DNA from: Paenibacillus amylolyticus
GTDB lineage: Bacteria; Bacillota; Bacilli; Paenibacillales; Paenibacillaceae
Direction of reading: 5' to 3'
Assembly: GCF_003719335.1 (NCBI RefSeq)
Contig: NZ_RIAS01000004.1
Span: 310,001-374,000, forward strand
DNA: 64,000 nucleotides
In this document: positions 40,502 through 49,734 of the stretch, piece after piece
How positions within the stretch are numbered: the stretch's first letter is position 1
How the letters are laid out: every line of letters begins with the position of its first letter
The notes under the pieces: model-generated
What the model was told of the DNA's origin: nothing
Databases searched by the model: none
What the model saw: the letters and a program-made list of their open reading frames with translations, nothing else
Made by a program: the position numbers and the translations under genes

Positions 40502-41422
40502 TTAGGACTCCTCCTTCCAAGGGAGCAGGCGCGGTTCAGGGTCCAGAATGGACTCATACTGCGCTGGGTTGCCCCATTCTCCATGCGGATCAATACGTTT
40601 GTAGCGTAAATATTTGCGTACCCGATCCTCCAAACTCCCTGCCCAGCCGAGATGCTGAACTTTCAGTTCAGTGCATACTCCTGGCAACACGGTACAGGAC
40701 GCGGGAAGACGAGGAACATGGTGATTCTGTTGCGGGTAAAAGTAAGGATAGCCCGGCATGTAACGGACAAGGGAGGCGGTGTGACGTTTGTGCATCGCCC
40801 AAAGCTCATCCTCCCGATAATGTGTTCGGCAACCCCACATATCGTAGAATCGGAAGGCAAACCAGTCTGCATAGTCCTGATCAATGAGCTTGCGCATTGC
40901 CTTTTTGGCTTCAGCACTGTATAGTTCATCTGCATCTACCGAGAGAAGCCAGTCTGGATCTGTACTGACTGCAGCTTGCCATAACGTGTTGCGAAGGCGC
41001 CATTCTTCGGCAAACAGTGGCTTCTCCAATACGTCAAGACGAACTACTTTTGGGAAAGCTCTGCATATATCCGGTGTTCCATCTGTACTGGCGTCATCCA
41101 CGATGACGATTTCATCTACGAATACACTCAGATCTTGCAACACTTCTTCCAGATACCGACCTTGTTCATTACGTACCTGGAGCATGGCAGTCAGCTTGTT
41201 GTTTTTACTTCTGCGCACCCGGCGTACGGGAGAGTTTTGTTCATACGCATCCACCTCTACATCACGTGTGGCAGAAGGATGGGGTTCCTCTTCGATCCGT
41301 GAGTTAACGATACGATGAACTTGACTTGAGGAACTTTGGGATTCGGAACTGGAAGACGTTTGAAGCGAATCATGCATAACGGGTCTACTTCCAGGGGTTC
41401 TGCGCTTCTTCGGGTCTATCAT
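40502..41422 (-). CDS. GT2-type glycosyltransferase
   Basis: A 306-residue protein. Residues 1-75 are a disordered, Ser/Arg-rich extension; the GT-A domain starts at KLTAMLQVRNEQGRYLEEVL, followed by VDEIVIVDDASTDGTPDICR, metal-binding LLSVDADELYS and FRFYDMWGCRTHYRED. It ends with VQHLGWAGSLEDRVRKYLRY. Its ATG shares an A with the TAA of the preceding gene (TAATG), so the two are translationally coupled. The extended head is unlike the free-standing family and may bind a partner in the cluster. Confidence 0.8.
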   Translation of the reverse strand: MIDPKKRRTPGSRPVMHDSLQTSSSSESQSSSSQVHRIVNSRIEEEPHPSATRDVEVDAYEQNSPVRRVRRSKNNKLTAMLQVRNEQGRYLEEVLQDLSVFVDEIVIVDDASTDGTPDICRAFPKVVRLDVLEKPLFAEEWRLRNTLWQAAVSTDPDWLLSVDADELYSAEAKKAMRKLIDQDYADWFAFRFYDMWGCRTHYREDELWAMHKRHTASLVRYMPGYPYFYPQQNHHVPRLPASCTVLPGVCTELKVQHLGWAGSLEDRVRKYLRYKRIDPHGEWGNPAQYESILDPEPRLLPWKEES

Positions 41423-42753
41423 TAAGGCACCTCCCCAAGCAATTGCTGTACAGCATGATCCAGCAGCTCCAGTTCCATAATCCGAGCTAAAGCCTCTTCA
41501 TCCTCCACAGCTGTCTCCAGAAACTGTCTTACCGCACCGTGACGTTCACCCCGAAGAGCCAGAGCTGTCCCGGATAGTTGTCGATATTGCAGAAGGCTGG
41601 CCGCATCCTGAATATCACTGGCATGAACGAGCGCAAGCGCATCCTCCACACACTCCGTTTCCTGATAGATGCGGAACTTCCAATGTCTTGCCGTTTCCCC
41701 GCCAAGCTCATCCAGAACGCGCAGAGCACTGCCATAATCATCATTGATACGCAGCAGTTCTGCCCGCACCAACTGTTCCTCTCCGGCTTCAAGCCAGCGG
41801 CACAATTGCTCATAATGATGGCGTTCCTGCTCGTTATTTGCACTGATGCCAAACACCTGTAGGGCTTCTTCAATCTGACCTGATCTCGCATAGATGGCGG
41901 AGAGGAACCGGTAATGGGACACCACACAATCCTGTCTTCCGTTGATAACAGCATGACTGAATGCTTCCTTGAGTGAAGTGCTGGCGCGCGAATCCTCCAG
42001 CAGATACTCATAAGCGGACAGAAGAAACGAAATAGTCTCATGAGCACCTGTTTTGGCTCGGAGCTGTCTGTAGTAATCGGCTCGCGCACGACATTGAAGC
42101 ATGGTAATGTGGTCTGGCTTACCTGTCAGTACCTGCTGAAGTGCATGCATAAAAAATATCTCATAATCGCGCAGTGGAATACGTGTACCCTCATAATGGA
42201 TGTAACCGGCGGGAGAAGTGTCTTCTCCTCCTAACCAGATGGCACGGGTACCTTGAAAGAGCAGCTTCATGTACCGGGTCTCCGAAGATGTGGCCACCAG
42301 ATCGGCAATGCCGACAAGTCTGGAGATACTGCTCTCCCAGAGTGGAGATGCGGCTTCATCTCCTACCGGTTCAGGCAATAGTGCAATACATATTTCCGGC
42401 TGTAGTGAAGCTACAGCCATAAGCCAATATGGATGTGTAACGATTGCAACGGTATGTTGTTCCTGTAATCGTTTTTCCGCCTCCGATAGGGAGATCACTT
42501 GAATGGCTTTTGGCAAATCTTCTTCTTCAGATGTACGGCTGCTGACATAAAAGATCGTGCTTTCTTGAGCTACGAATAACGCAGCGATGTCCGGGTAGGG
42601 GAAGGATGACCAGCCACCTTTTCGCGGGAAAATCACATATTGAACTGCAATGTCTGTGGACACAGACAGATCCGTTGTTGCCTTCTTGGAGTCCTCTTCC
42701 TGCCTCATTTTTTGCGTTGGACCAGTATCAGTTGCCTGTTCAGCGTGTTCCAT
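41422..42753 (-). CDS. Glycosyltransferase-like N-terminus with TPR-type tail, unknown
   Basis: A 443-residue protein. ATG 42753 is chosen because GGTGAG precedes it and the upstream frame to 42882 is Cys/Arg-rich and not convincing. Residues 35-170 (YVIFPRKGGWSSFPYPDIAALFV, IAIVTHPYWLM-like AIVTHPYWLMAVASLQPEIC, LVATSSETRYMKLLF, AIWLGGEDTSP) resemble the N-terminal half of a GT-B glycosyltransferase; no second Rossmann domain is visible. Residues 210-440 are TPR-like helices (YEYLLEDSRAS, SHYRFLSAIYARSGQIEEAL). It could be a degenerate glycosyltransferase or a scaffold. It is the first gene of the minus-strand cassette. Confidence 0.6.
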   Translation of the reverse strand: MEHAEQATDTGPTQKMRQEEDSKKATTDLSVSTDIAVQYVIFPRKGGWSSFPYPDIAALFVAQESTIFYVSSRTSEEEDLPKAIQVISLSEAEKRLQEQHTVAIVTHPYWLMAVASLQPEICIALLPEPVGDEAASPLWESSISRLVGIADLVATSSETRYMKLLFQGTRAIWLGGEDTSPAGYIHYEGTRIPLRDYEIFFMHALQQVLTGKPDHITMLQCRARADYYRQLRAKTGAHETISFLLSAYEYLLEDSRASTSLKEAFSHAVINGRQDCVVSHYRFLSAIYARSGQIEEALQVFGISANNEQERHHYEQLCRWLEAGEEQLVRAELLRINDDYGSALRVLDELGGETARHWKFRIYQETECVEDALALVHASDIQDAASLLQYRQLSGTALALRGERHGAVRQFLETAVEDEEALARIMELELLDHAVQQLLGEVP

Positions 42754-42947
42754 CTGTAACTCACCACACTTTGACAAGGGATTTTTGGTATGTAAAAAGT
42801 CGTTGCAGCACTTCGCATATCTCCGTCTGACACTAACATATGGGCATTTGTCTCCAAACATGAACAACTTCCATGAATACATGCATCAGCTCAAGACGAA
42901 TGGAGGTACGGACAAGCGCAATAAATAGGCTTAATTTTATCTATTGT

Positions 42948-42968
42948 GTGACCGAGGTCACTTTTTTT
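42948..42968 (+). terminator. Short terminator-like hairpin upstream of cydA
   Basis: GTGAC pairs with GTCAC around CGAG, followed by T7. No plus-strand gene precedes it, so it could be a leader attenuator or a boundary facing the divergent cassette. Confidence 0.45.
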
Positions 42969-42985
42969 GCTTAAGAGAGGCTGGA

Positions 42986-43003
42986 TTGTGAGAATTATCA
43001 CAT
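42986..43003 (+). promoter_or_regulatory. Rex-type operator upstream of cydA
   Basis: TTGTGAGAATTATCACAT matches the Rex consensus TTGTGAAnnnnTTCACAA with mismatches only at the inner bases and last position. Rex senses NADH/NAD+ and represses cyd genes in Bacillota. The site lies about 125 bases before the cydA start. Confidence 0.65.
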
Positions 43004-43026
43004 GTGAAAAATAGGTAATCTGGCAC

Positions 43027-43046
43027 AATACGTTCAACAACGTATT
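43027..43046 (+). promoter_or_regulatory. Perfect palindrome in the cydA leader
   Basis: AATACGTT and AACGTATT (8 bp) around CAAC. It could be an operator or an mRNA hairpin in the 5' leader, 80 bases before the start codon. Confidence 0.45.
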
Positions 43047-43126
43047 TGGAGGACAGACAGCGAAGATGCCCGCTTCAAGGCCATTTACGTATCTTGCTAA
43101 AGCGAACAGAAAGAAGGGGTAAAGGT

Positions 43127-44542
43127 ATGGATCCGATTATGTTATCGCGTATCCAATATGCACTTACAACGATTTTCCACTTTTTCTTCGTACCGCTATC
43201 CATTGGCCTCGTGCTGTTGGTAGCGATTATGGAGACGTTGTATGTTGCGAAGGGAAAAGAGATTTACAAAACGATGGCCAAGTTCTGGGGCAAGTTGTTC
43301 CTGATCAACTTTGCCGTCGGTGTGGTCACCGGTATTTTGCAAGAATTCCAGTTCGGCATGAACTGGTCGGAGTACTCCCGGTTTGTCGGTGACGTCTTTG
43401 GTGCGCCACTGGCGATTGAGGCTCTGCTAGCGTTTTTTATGGAATCGACATTTATCGGTTTATGGATATTCGGCTGGGATCGTTTGTCTAAAAAAGTGCA
43501 TCTGGCCTGCATCTGGCTCGTATTTGCCGGTACATTCCTGTCAGCGGTTTGGATTCTGGCAGCGAACTCGTTTATGCAGCATCCCGTTGGATTCGCCATC
43601 AATAATGGCCGGGCGGAGATGAATGACTTCTTTGCACTGCTTACGAATGGTCAGCTTCTCGTTGAATTCCCGCACACAATTTTTGGTGCGTTAATGACGG
43701 GAGCCTTTGTGGTGACGGGAATTAGTGCGTATAAGTTAATGAAAAAACAAGACGTGGACGTGTTCCGCAGATCTTTCAACATTGCCATTATTATCGGTCT
43801 CGTATCCTCGCTGGGCGTAGCTTTCTCGGGGCATTTTCAGGCACAATATCTGGTGGAAACACAACCGATGAAGATGGCTGCAAGCGAAGGTACGTGGACG
43901 ACAACAGAAGATCCGGCCCCGTGGACGGTCATAGCCTCCATCGACCCGGAGAAGCAGGAAAATTCGGGTGAGATCAAAATTCCTGGATTACTTAGCTACC
44001 TGTCTTACAGTAAATTTTCAGGCAGTGTCAAAGGTATGAAAGAACTGAATGCTGAGTATCAACAAACGTACGGACCTGGGGACTATATCCCTCCTGTACG
44101 CACGACGTTCTGGAGCTTCCGTGTCATGATTGCTGCAGGCGGCTTGATGATCCTGCTTGCGATGTATGGCACATATCTGGCTTGGCGTAAGAAGCTGGAA
44201 GTGGCTAAACCTTGGTTTATGCGTCTGATGGTCTTTGCGATCTCCCTACCGTTTATTGCAAATTCAGCAGGATGGATTATGACCGAGGTCGGAAGACAGC
44301 CATGGACGGTGTTCGGGTACATGACGACCGAAGCAGGTGTGTCCCCGAATGTTTCCGCAGGAATGATTTTGTTCTCCACGATTGCCTTTACTGCTGCGTA
44401 TACGGTTCTTGGCATCGTGATGGTCTTCCTGTTTGTACGCAAAATCAAAGCAGGTCCATATGCAGTCGATAAGTCGGAAGAGCATGATGAGCCGGCCGAT
44501 CCGTTTGGCGTAGATGGGGGGTATTCCGTTGTTACTAAGTGA
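43127..44542 (+). CDS. cydA: Cytochrome bd ubiquinol oxidase subunit I
   Basis: A 471-residue heme-bearing subunit of the bd-type terminal oxidase that oxidises quinol and reduces O2. The ATG at 43127 begins MDPIMLSRIQYALTTIFHFFFVPLSIGL with the heme b595/b558 histidine region; the frame upstream to 43046 is not family-like. Other family segments: FLINFAVGVVTGILQEFQFGMNWSEYSRFVGDVFGAPLA, GHFQAQ, and GWIMTEVGRQPW. The Q-loop is of the short Bacillota type. It overlaps cydB at its end and lies behind a Rex-like operator. Confidence 0.93.
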   Translation: MDPIMLSRIQYALTTIFHFFFVPLSIGLVLLVAIMETLYVAKGKEIYKTMAKFWGKLFLINFAVGVVTGILQEFQFGMNWSEYSRFVGDVFGAPLAIEALLAFFMESTFIGLWIFGWDRLSKKVHLACIWLVFAGTFLSAVWILAANSFMQHPVGFAINNGRAEMNDFFALLTNGQLLVEFPHTIFGALMTGAFVVTGISAYKLMKKQDVDVFRRSFNIAIIIGLVSSLGVAFSGHFQAQYLVETQPMKMAASEGTWTTTEDPAPWTVIASIDPEKQENSGEIKIPGLLSYLSYSKFSGSVKGMKELNAEYQQTYGPGDYIPPVRTTFWSFRVMIAAGGLMILLAMYGTYLAWRKKLEVAKPWFMRLMVFAISLPFIANSAGWIMTEVGRQPWTVFGYMTTEAGVSPNVSAGMILFSTIAFTAAYTVLGIVMVFLFVRKIKAGPYAVDKSEEHDEPADPFGVDGGYSVVTK

Positions 44543-45542
44543 GCTGTGGTTTGTGCTGATTGCCGTATTGTTTATCGGATTTTTCTTTCTTGAAGGATTC
44601 GATTTCGGGGTGGGGATGTCTACGGGGTTGATTGCCAAAACAGATCGTGAACGTCGTACGTTAATCAATTCAATTGGTCCGTTCTGGGATGGAAACGAGG
44701 TCTGGCTGCTGACCGCAGGCGGTGCCATGTTTGCAGCCTTCCCGCACTGGTATGCAACGCTGTTCAGCGGATTCTACCTGCCGCTGGTGGTTGTGTTGCT
44801 ATTGCTGATTGGACGCGGAGTTGCCTTTGAATTCCGCAGTAAAATGAAACAGCAGCACTGGCGTAGAACGTGGGACATCATTATTGTGGTGGCAAGTGCG
44901 TTGCTGCCATTCCTGTTTGGGGTCGTTTTTGCAACGTTGATGAAGGGGCTGCCTATTGATGAGAACATGCAGATGCATGCCGGCTTCCTGGATATTGTTA
45001 ATCCGTACACCGTTGTAGGCGGCTTGAGTGTAACGTTGTTGTGTTTGGTTCACGGGCTGTTATTTGCTTCCTTGCGTACCGTAGGTGAATTGAGAGAACG
45101 TGCACTTCACATGGCGAAAAAGTTGATGATACCACTGGTGGCAGTTCTTGCTATATACGCGATATTAACCTATTTGATGACCGACGTATTTACCGTTCGC
45201 GGCTGGGCGCTCTGGATTATGATTGCGCTGGGTGCTGTGGCGCTGTCTCTTGCGGCTTACTTCATTCGTCAGCAGCGTGAAGGTTGGGCTTTCGGGATGA
45301 CGGGTGCGGTTATTGCCATTGCTTTTGCCTCCGTATTTATCGGATTATTCCCACGAGTTATGGTGAGTTCCATCAATTCGGCATTTGATCTGACTGTATA
45401 TAACGCAGCATCGGGTGCTTATTCATTAAAAGTGATGACCATTGTTGCCTGCACATTACTGCCATTTGTACTTGGATATCAGATCTGGAGTTATTATATT
45501 TTCCGCAAACGTCTGAACGAACAGCACCACCTGGAGTACTGA
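44514..45542 (+). CDS. cydB: Cytochrome bd ubiquinol oxidase subunit II
   Basis: A 342-residue membrane subunit with about eight or nine spans, partner of CydA. Family stretches: LWFVLIAVLFIGFFFLEGFDFGVG, GPFWDGNEVWLLTAGGAMFAAFP and GRGVAFEFRSK. ATG 44514 overlaps cydA by 29 bases but lacks a ribosome site; TTG 44529, with GGGGGG seven bases upstream, is an equally good start. It is translationally coupled to cydA and followed at once by cydD. Confidence 0.93.
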   Translation: MGGIPLLLSELWFVLIAVLFIGFFFLEGFDFGVGMSTGLIAKTDRERRTLINSIGPFWDGNEVWLLTAGGAMFAAFPHWYATLFSGFYLPLVVVLLLLIGRGVAFEFRSKMKQQHWRRTWDIIIVVASALLPFLFGVVFATLMKGLPIDENMQMHAGFLDIVNPYTVVGGLSVTLLCLVHGLLFASLRTVGELRERALHMAKKLMIPLVAVLAIYAILTYLMTDVFTVRGWALWIMIALGAVALSLAAYFIRQQREGWAFGMTGAVIAIAFASVFIGLFPRVMVSSINSAFDLTVYNAASGAYSLKVMTIVACTLLPFVLGYQIWSYYIFRKRLNEQHHLEY

Positions 45543-45543
45543 C

Positions 45544-47385
45544 ATGGGACGCGGGCTAATGAAGCTGCCGGGCATCCGGCCGGTACTCGCACTGGCATCT
45601 GCGTTGGTGCTGTTACAGGCGATGACGATTATTATGCAGGCCAAATGGTTGGCACAGGCCATTACGGCATTGTTTGAAGGTGCTGCGGTTTCGTCACAGT
45701 ATCCGGTGCTGCTGTTGTTCCTGGCTGCTTTTGCCGCTCGCTATGCCTTGTCATTCTGGTTACAGCTTGTCACTACGCGGTATGCGGAGAGAACCGGAAC
45801 CGATCTGCGTAAACAGATGACGGAACAATGGTTTAGACTTGGGCCGCGTTATGCCAAAACAGAAGGTACGGGACATCTGGTGACGCTGGCACGTGAAGGT
45901 ATTTCCCAATATAAAACGTATCTGGAGCTGTTTATCCCGCGTATGCTGGGCATGGGCTTCACACCAGTTATCATTCTGCTTTATGTATTCAAACTGGATA
46001 CGATGTCCGGTGTGATATTAATGCTGACGCTGCCGATTCTGATCGTGTTTATGATCCTTATTGGTCTGGCGACTCAGCGTAAGATCGATGGACAATTCAA
46101 GTCCCATAAAGCGCTGGCGAATCATTTTGTGGATACGCTGCGTGGGTTGGAAACGTTGAAAACGCTGGGTCAAAGCAAGACACACGAGGGCTCCATCATG
46201 CGAGTGAGCCAGCGATACCGAAAAGCAACGATGTCCACACTACGCATGGCCTTTTTGTCCTCGTTTGCGCTGGATTTCTTCACCATGTTGTCGGTTGCGT
46301 CCGTTGCGGTAGGTCTCGGACTCCGGCTTACGGAAGGACATATGTCACTGTTTCCTGCTCTAACGGTATTAATTCTAGCACCGGAGTATTTCCTGCCCGT
46401 ACGCATGTTGGGTGCAGATTACCACGCGACTCTGGATGGCAAGGAAGCTGGAGAAGCGATTAATCAAGTGATTGGACGAGGCAAGGCCGCAGAACAGCGT
46501 CAGACAGAGGCCTATGCAAGTGAATTGGATCAAGCGGGGGTGTTGGGTGAACATGAAAACGGCCCTGTCTCCTCTTCACAACTGCGAGTGGTGTTTAACC
46601 GGGATAAACATGGGATGCATAATGTGGCAACGGCATCCTCTTGGGGAGAACACAGCCGATTAGCGCTGAAGGATATTCAGGTTCAGCATGAAGCAGAGGG
46701 AACTTATTCCCTTCAGGATGTGAGTTTTCAGCTGAAGGGCATTGGTAAGATCGGAATTATCGGTGCCAGTGGAGCGGGAAAATCAACGCTCATCGATGTT
46801 CTCGCAGGTTTTCAGCTTCCAACAGCCGGACAAATGCAGGTCAATGGTCAGCCTATGAGTCTGGAACTGCTCAAGGCTTGGCGTAGCCAGACGGCTGCGA
46901 TTCCGCAACATCCGTATATTTTCAGCGGTTCAATTGCGGATAATATTCGTTTTTACATGCCGGAAGCATCCGATGTGGAAGTGGCTCAAGCAGCGCAGGC
47001 AGCTGGGCTGACAAAGCTATTGTCATCTCTTGCAAATGGGCTGCATGAACCAATTGGTGCAGGGGGCAGACAGCTCAGCGGCGGCCAGGAGCAACGTGTG
47101 GCGCTGGCAAGAGCTTTGCTGAGTGAACGCAGTGTTCTGTTGCTTGATGAACCTACGGCACATCTGGATGTGGAGACTGAATATGAACTGAAGCAGACGA
47201 TGCTGCCCTTGTTCGAAGGTAAACTCGTCTTTCTGGCAACTCATCGTCTGCACTGGATGCCGCATATGGATCATATTATTGTCATGGATGGCGGTACGGT
47301 AGCCGAGACAGGCACACATCAGGAACTGCTTGCACGAAAAGGGGTATATTATCACATGGTTGAGGCGCAGATGGAGGCGATATGA
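45544..47385 (+). CDS. cydD: Thiol reductant ABC exporter subunit CydD
   Basis: A 613-residue half-transporter needed for bd oxidase assembly (heme/thiol redox balance across the membrane). N-terminal transmembrane domain (MKLPGIRPVLALASALVLLQ, RTGTDLRKQMTEQWFRLGPR), a linker of about 60 residues, then the ATPase: Walker A GASGAGKST, Q-loop AIPQHPYIFSG, signature LSGGQEQR, Walker B VLLLDEPTAHL, switch LATHR. It starts 1 base after cydB. The linker before the ATPase is longer than usual. Confidence 0.9.
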   Translation: MGRGLMKLPGIRPVLALASALVLLQAMTIIMQAKWLAQAITALFEGAAVSSQYPVLLLFLAAFAARYALSFWLQLVTTRYAERTGTDLRKQMTEQWFRLGPRYAKTEGTGHLVTLAREGISQYKTYLELFIPRMLGMGFTPVIILLYVFKLDTMSGVILMLTLPILIVFMILIGLATQRKIDGQFKSHKALANHFVDTLRGLETLKTLGQSKTHEGSIMRVSQRYRKATMSTLRMAFLSSFALDFFTMLSVASVAVGLGLRLTEGHMSLFPALTVLILAPEYFLPVRMLGADYHATLDGKEAGEAINQVIGRGKAAEQRQTEAYASELDQAGVLGEHENGPVSSSQLRVVFNRDKHGMHNVATASSWGEHSRLALKDIQVQHEAEGTYSLQDVSFQLKGIGKIGIIGASGAGKSTLIDVLAGFQLPTAGQMQVNGQPMSLELLKAWRSQTAAIPQHPYIFSGSIADNIRFYMPEASDVEVAQAAQAAGLTKLLSSLANGLHEPIGAGGRQLSGGQEQRVALARALLSERSVLLLDEPTAHLDVETEYELKQTMLPLFEGKLVFLATHRLHWMPHMDHIIVMDGGTVAETGTHQELLARKGVYYHMVEAQMEAI

Positions 47386-47386
47386 G

Positions 47387-49336
47387 ATGAAATCCGGACA
47401 TCCAGGTACAGAGAGCGAACGAGGCGGACAAGGTGGAAAAAATAGCTGGATTACTCCATACGCGGCACAGTACCGCTGGCGATTTATCGGTGCGATTGCA
47501 CTCGGCACATGCGCGGCTCTCTGTGCGGTGATGCTCCTTTTTACCTCCGGATATCTGATCTCCAAGTCTGCGCTGCGTCCTGAAAATATTTTGATGGTCT
47601 ATGTTCCGATTGTGGGTGTACGTGCCTTTGGGATCTTCCGGGCGGTGTTCCGTTATGTCGAACGACTGGCTGGGCATGATGCTGTTTTGCGTGTACTCGC
47701 AGATCAGCGGGTTAAGCTGTATCGCATTTTGGAGCCGCAGGCTCTGTTTCTGCGTTCGCGAATGCAAACCGGTGACGTGCTCGGTGCACTGGCTGATGAT
47801 GTAGAACGTCTGCAAGATATTTATTTGCGTACCGTATTCCCCGCTGTTACAGCACTTGTGATCTACGGTGCTGCTGTACTGGCATTTGGCAGTGTAGATC
47901 CGATGTTTGCACTATGGATGGCACTGTACATGTTGTTTATTGTTGTGTTGCTTCCTGCAATTTCTTTAAAACGAACCTGGAGATGGCGTGTGCAGCTCAA
48001 AAGAGAAAACAGCAAGTTGTACACACGTCTGACCGACGGCGTACTCGGGCTGGGAGACTGGATTGCAAGTGGCAGAGCGTCAGCGTTCGTGCAGTGGCAG
48101 GAAGAGGATGAGGAGTATGCTGATCAGATTCGCCGTAGACTGCGTCGCTGGAACCGTTGGCGCGATTTTATTGCTCAATGCCTCATTGGAGTAATGGTTG
48201 TGTGGGTCACTATGTGGGCAGGACAAAATGCTTCAGCGGCTCAGCTACCTGCGGTTATGATTGCGGCATTTGTGCTCGTCCTGTTCCCGCTCACGGAATC
48301 GCTGTTGCCGGTCGGTGACGCAGCAGGGCATGTGCCAGATTACCGTGAATCGTTGGACCGATTAAACAAGCTGGAAGGCTCGGAAGATATGGGACGTCGG
48401 AATTGGGAAGAGCAGAAAAAGAAGTCTCACGCATTTGGGTCGCATAACAAACATCGATCTAGTTCAGTTGCGATGCAATCGACCGAGGGGATGCCCGCAG
48501 CGGATAGGGGAACGACTACAGATGGACGAATCCGTCTACGTATTCCGCCGAAACTGCGCGCGGATATTACCATAGAGCAAGTGAGTTATCAGTATGAAGA
48601 AGAGACAGCATATGCCGTTCGGGATCTCTCGCTGCATCTGCCTCAGGGCAAACGAATGGCTATTCTTGGACGTAGCGGTGGCGGTAAATCAACGTTGTTG
48701 AAGCTGATTCAAGGTGCTTTGTCTCCCTCATCCGGCGAGGTTCTAATCAATGATCTGCCTGTAGAGATGCTTGGCGAGAGTGTAACCGAAGTGATAGCAG
48801 TGCTCAATCAGAGCCCACATCTCTTTAATACGACGGTTGCAGGCAATCTGCGGATTGGTCGTCCGGATGCAACGGATGAAGAGATTCGGCAGGTCGCTGC
48901 ACAGGTTGGCCTGGCTGAACTGATCGAGTCTCTGCCACAGGGGTATCAGACACCGATGCTGGAGACAGGACTGCGCTTCTCCGGCGGAGAGCGTCAGCGG
49001 ATTGCGCTAGCCAGGGTTTTGCTGCGGAAGACGCCCGTTGTTATTTTTGATGAGCCGACCGTAGGGTTAGACCCCGTGACAGAACGCGAACTGATGCGCA
49101 CCATGCTGGACAGCCTGCAAGGCAAAACTTTAATCTGGGTTACCCACCACCTGATTGGTGCAGAGAAGATGGACGAGATCGTGTTTGTGGAAAATGGAAA
49201 CATCGTCATGCAGGGTTCTCACGAACAACTGCTAGCTCGGGAAGAACGATATCGCCGACTCCTTGAACTGGATCGGCCCGGATGGCTGGATCGGCAGCGC
49301 AAATCCCCGCTGCCTCCCACCGCTGCTTTCAAGTAA
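47387..49336 (+). CDS. cydC: Thiol reductant ABC exporter subunit CydC
   Basis: A 649-residue partner of CydD. The ATG at 47387 has GGAGG nine bases upstream; the frame is open back to 47330. Transmembrane domain (RWRFIGAIALGTCAALCAVML, VPIVGVRAFGIFRAVFRYVERLAGHDAVLRVLADQRVKLY), a hydrophilic linker of about 55 residues (EEQKKKSHAFGSHNKHRSSS), then the ATPase: Walker A GRSGGGKST, Q-loop VLNQSPHLFN, signature FSGGERQR, Walker B VVIFDEPTVGL, switch VTHH. Last gene of the cydABDC operon, ending at a perfect terminator. Confidence 0.9.
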   Translation: MKSGHPGTESERGGQGGKNSWITPYAAQYRWRFIGAIALGTCAALCAVMLLFTSGYLISKSALRPENILMVYVPIVGVRAFGIFRAVFRYVERLAGHDAVLRVLADQRVKLYRILEPQALFLRSRMQTGDVLGALADDVERLQDIYLRTVFPAVTALVIYGAAVLAFGSVDPMFALWMALYMLFIVVLLPAISLKRTWRWRVQLKRENSKLYTRLTDGVLGLGDWIASGRASAFVQWQEEDEEYADQIRRRLRRWNRWRDFIAQCLIGVMVVWVTMWAGQNASAAQLPAVMIAAFVLVLFPLTESLLPVGDAAGHVPDYRESLDRLNKLEGSEDMGRRNWEEQKKKSHAFGSHNKHRSSSVAMQSTEGMPAADRGTTTDGRIRLRIPPKLRADITIEQVSYQYEEETAYAVRDLSLHLPQGKRMAILGRSGGGKSTLLKLIQGALSPSSGEVLINDLPVEMLGESVTEVIAVLNQSPHLFNTTVAGNLRIGRPDATDEEIRQVAAQVGLAELIESLPQGYQTPMLETGLRFSGGERQRIALARVLLRKTPVVIFDEPTVGLDPVTERELMRTMLDSLQGKTLIWVTHHLIGAEKMDEIVFVENGNIVMQGSHEQLLAREERYRRLLELDRPGWLDRQRKSPLPPTAAFK

Positions 49337-49461
49337 CCGACCGTAGCAGGAGATTGTGACCCTATGTGAGTAGAGAGATTTCGTCCCTCCACTAGTTGTC
49401 CTGTGGTGTCAACGAGTAGCAGATAGGATGCAGGAAAATATATAATGCAGTAAATAATGTA

Positions 49462-49499
49462 AAAAAGACGAAGCAGGCACAGTCCTGCTTCGTCTTTTT
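49462..49499 (+). terminator. Terminator of the cyd operon
   Basis: AAAAAGACGAAGCAGG pairs perfectly with CCTGCTTCGTCTTTTT around a 6-base loop. Confidence 0.95.
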
Positions 49500-49734
49500 G
49501 TTGTTTGTCGCCCGAAGTCGCCAGTCGCCCGAAGTCGGTGTCCGACTATGCAGCTCTCTTCATGTACTGACCATCATTTACTGAACACCCATTACTCCCC
49601 ATCTGTGCACTGCCAAGCTACAACAATGGAAAAGGTAAATACAGTCTAGGGTTATGGAAGATTCGAAGATTCGTTGAGCCCTCTCCATCACCCGTCAGGG
49701 TCAGTTATGGATCTTTTACTTGATGACAATGTGG

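Noticed and set aside
49500..49545. CRISPR-like direct repeats (GTCGCCCGAAGTCG twice)
   Set aside because: Only two copies nearly in contact, with no spacer pattern and no cas genes.
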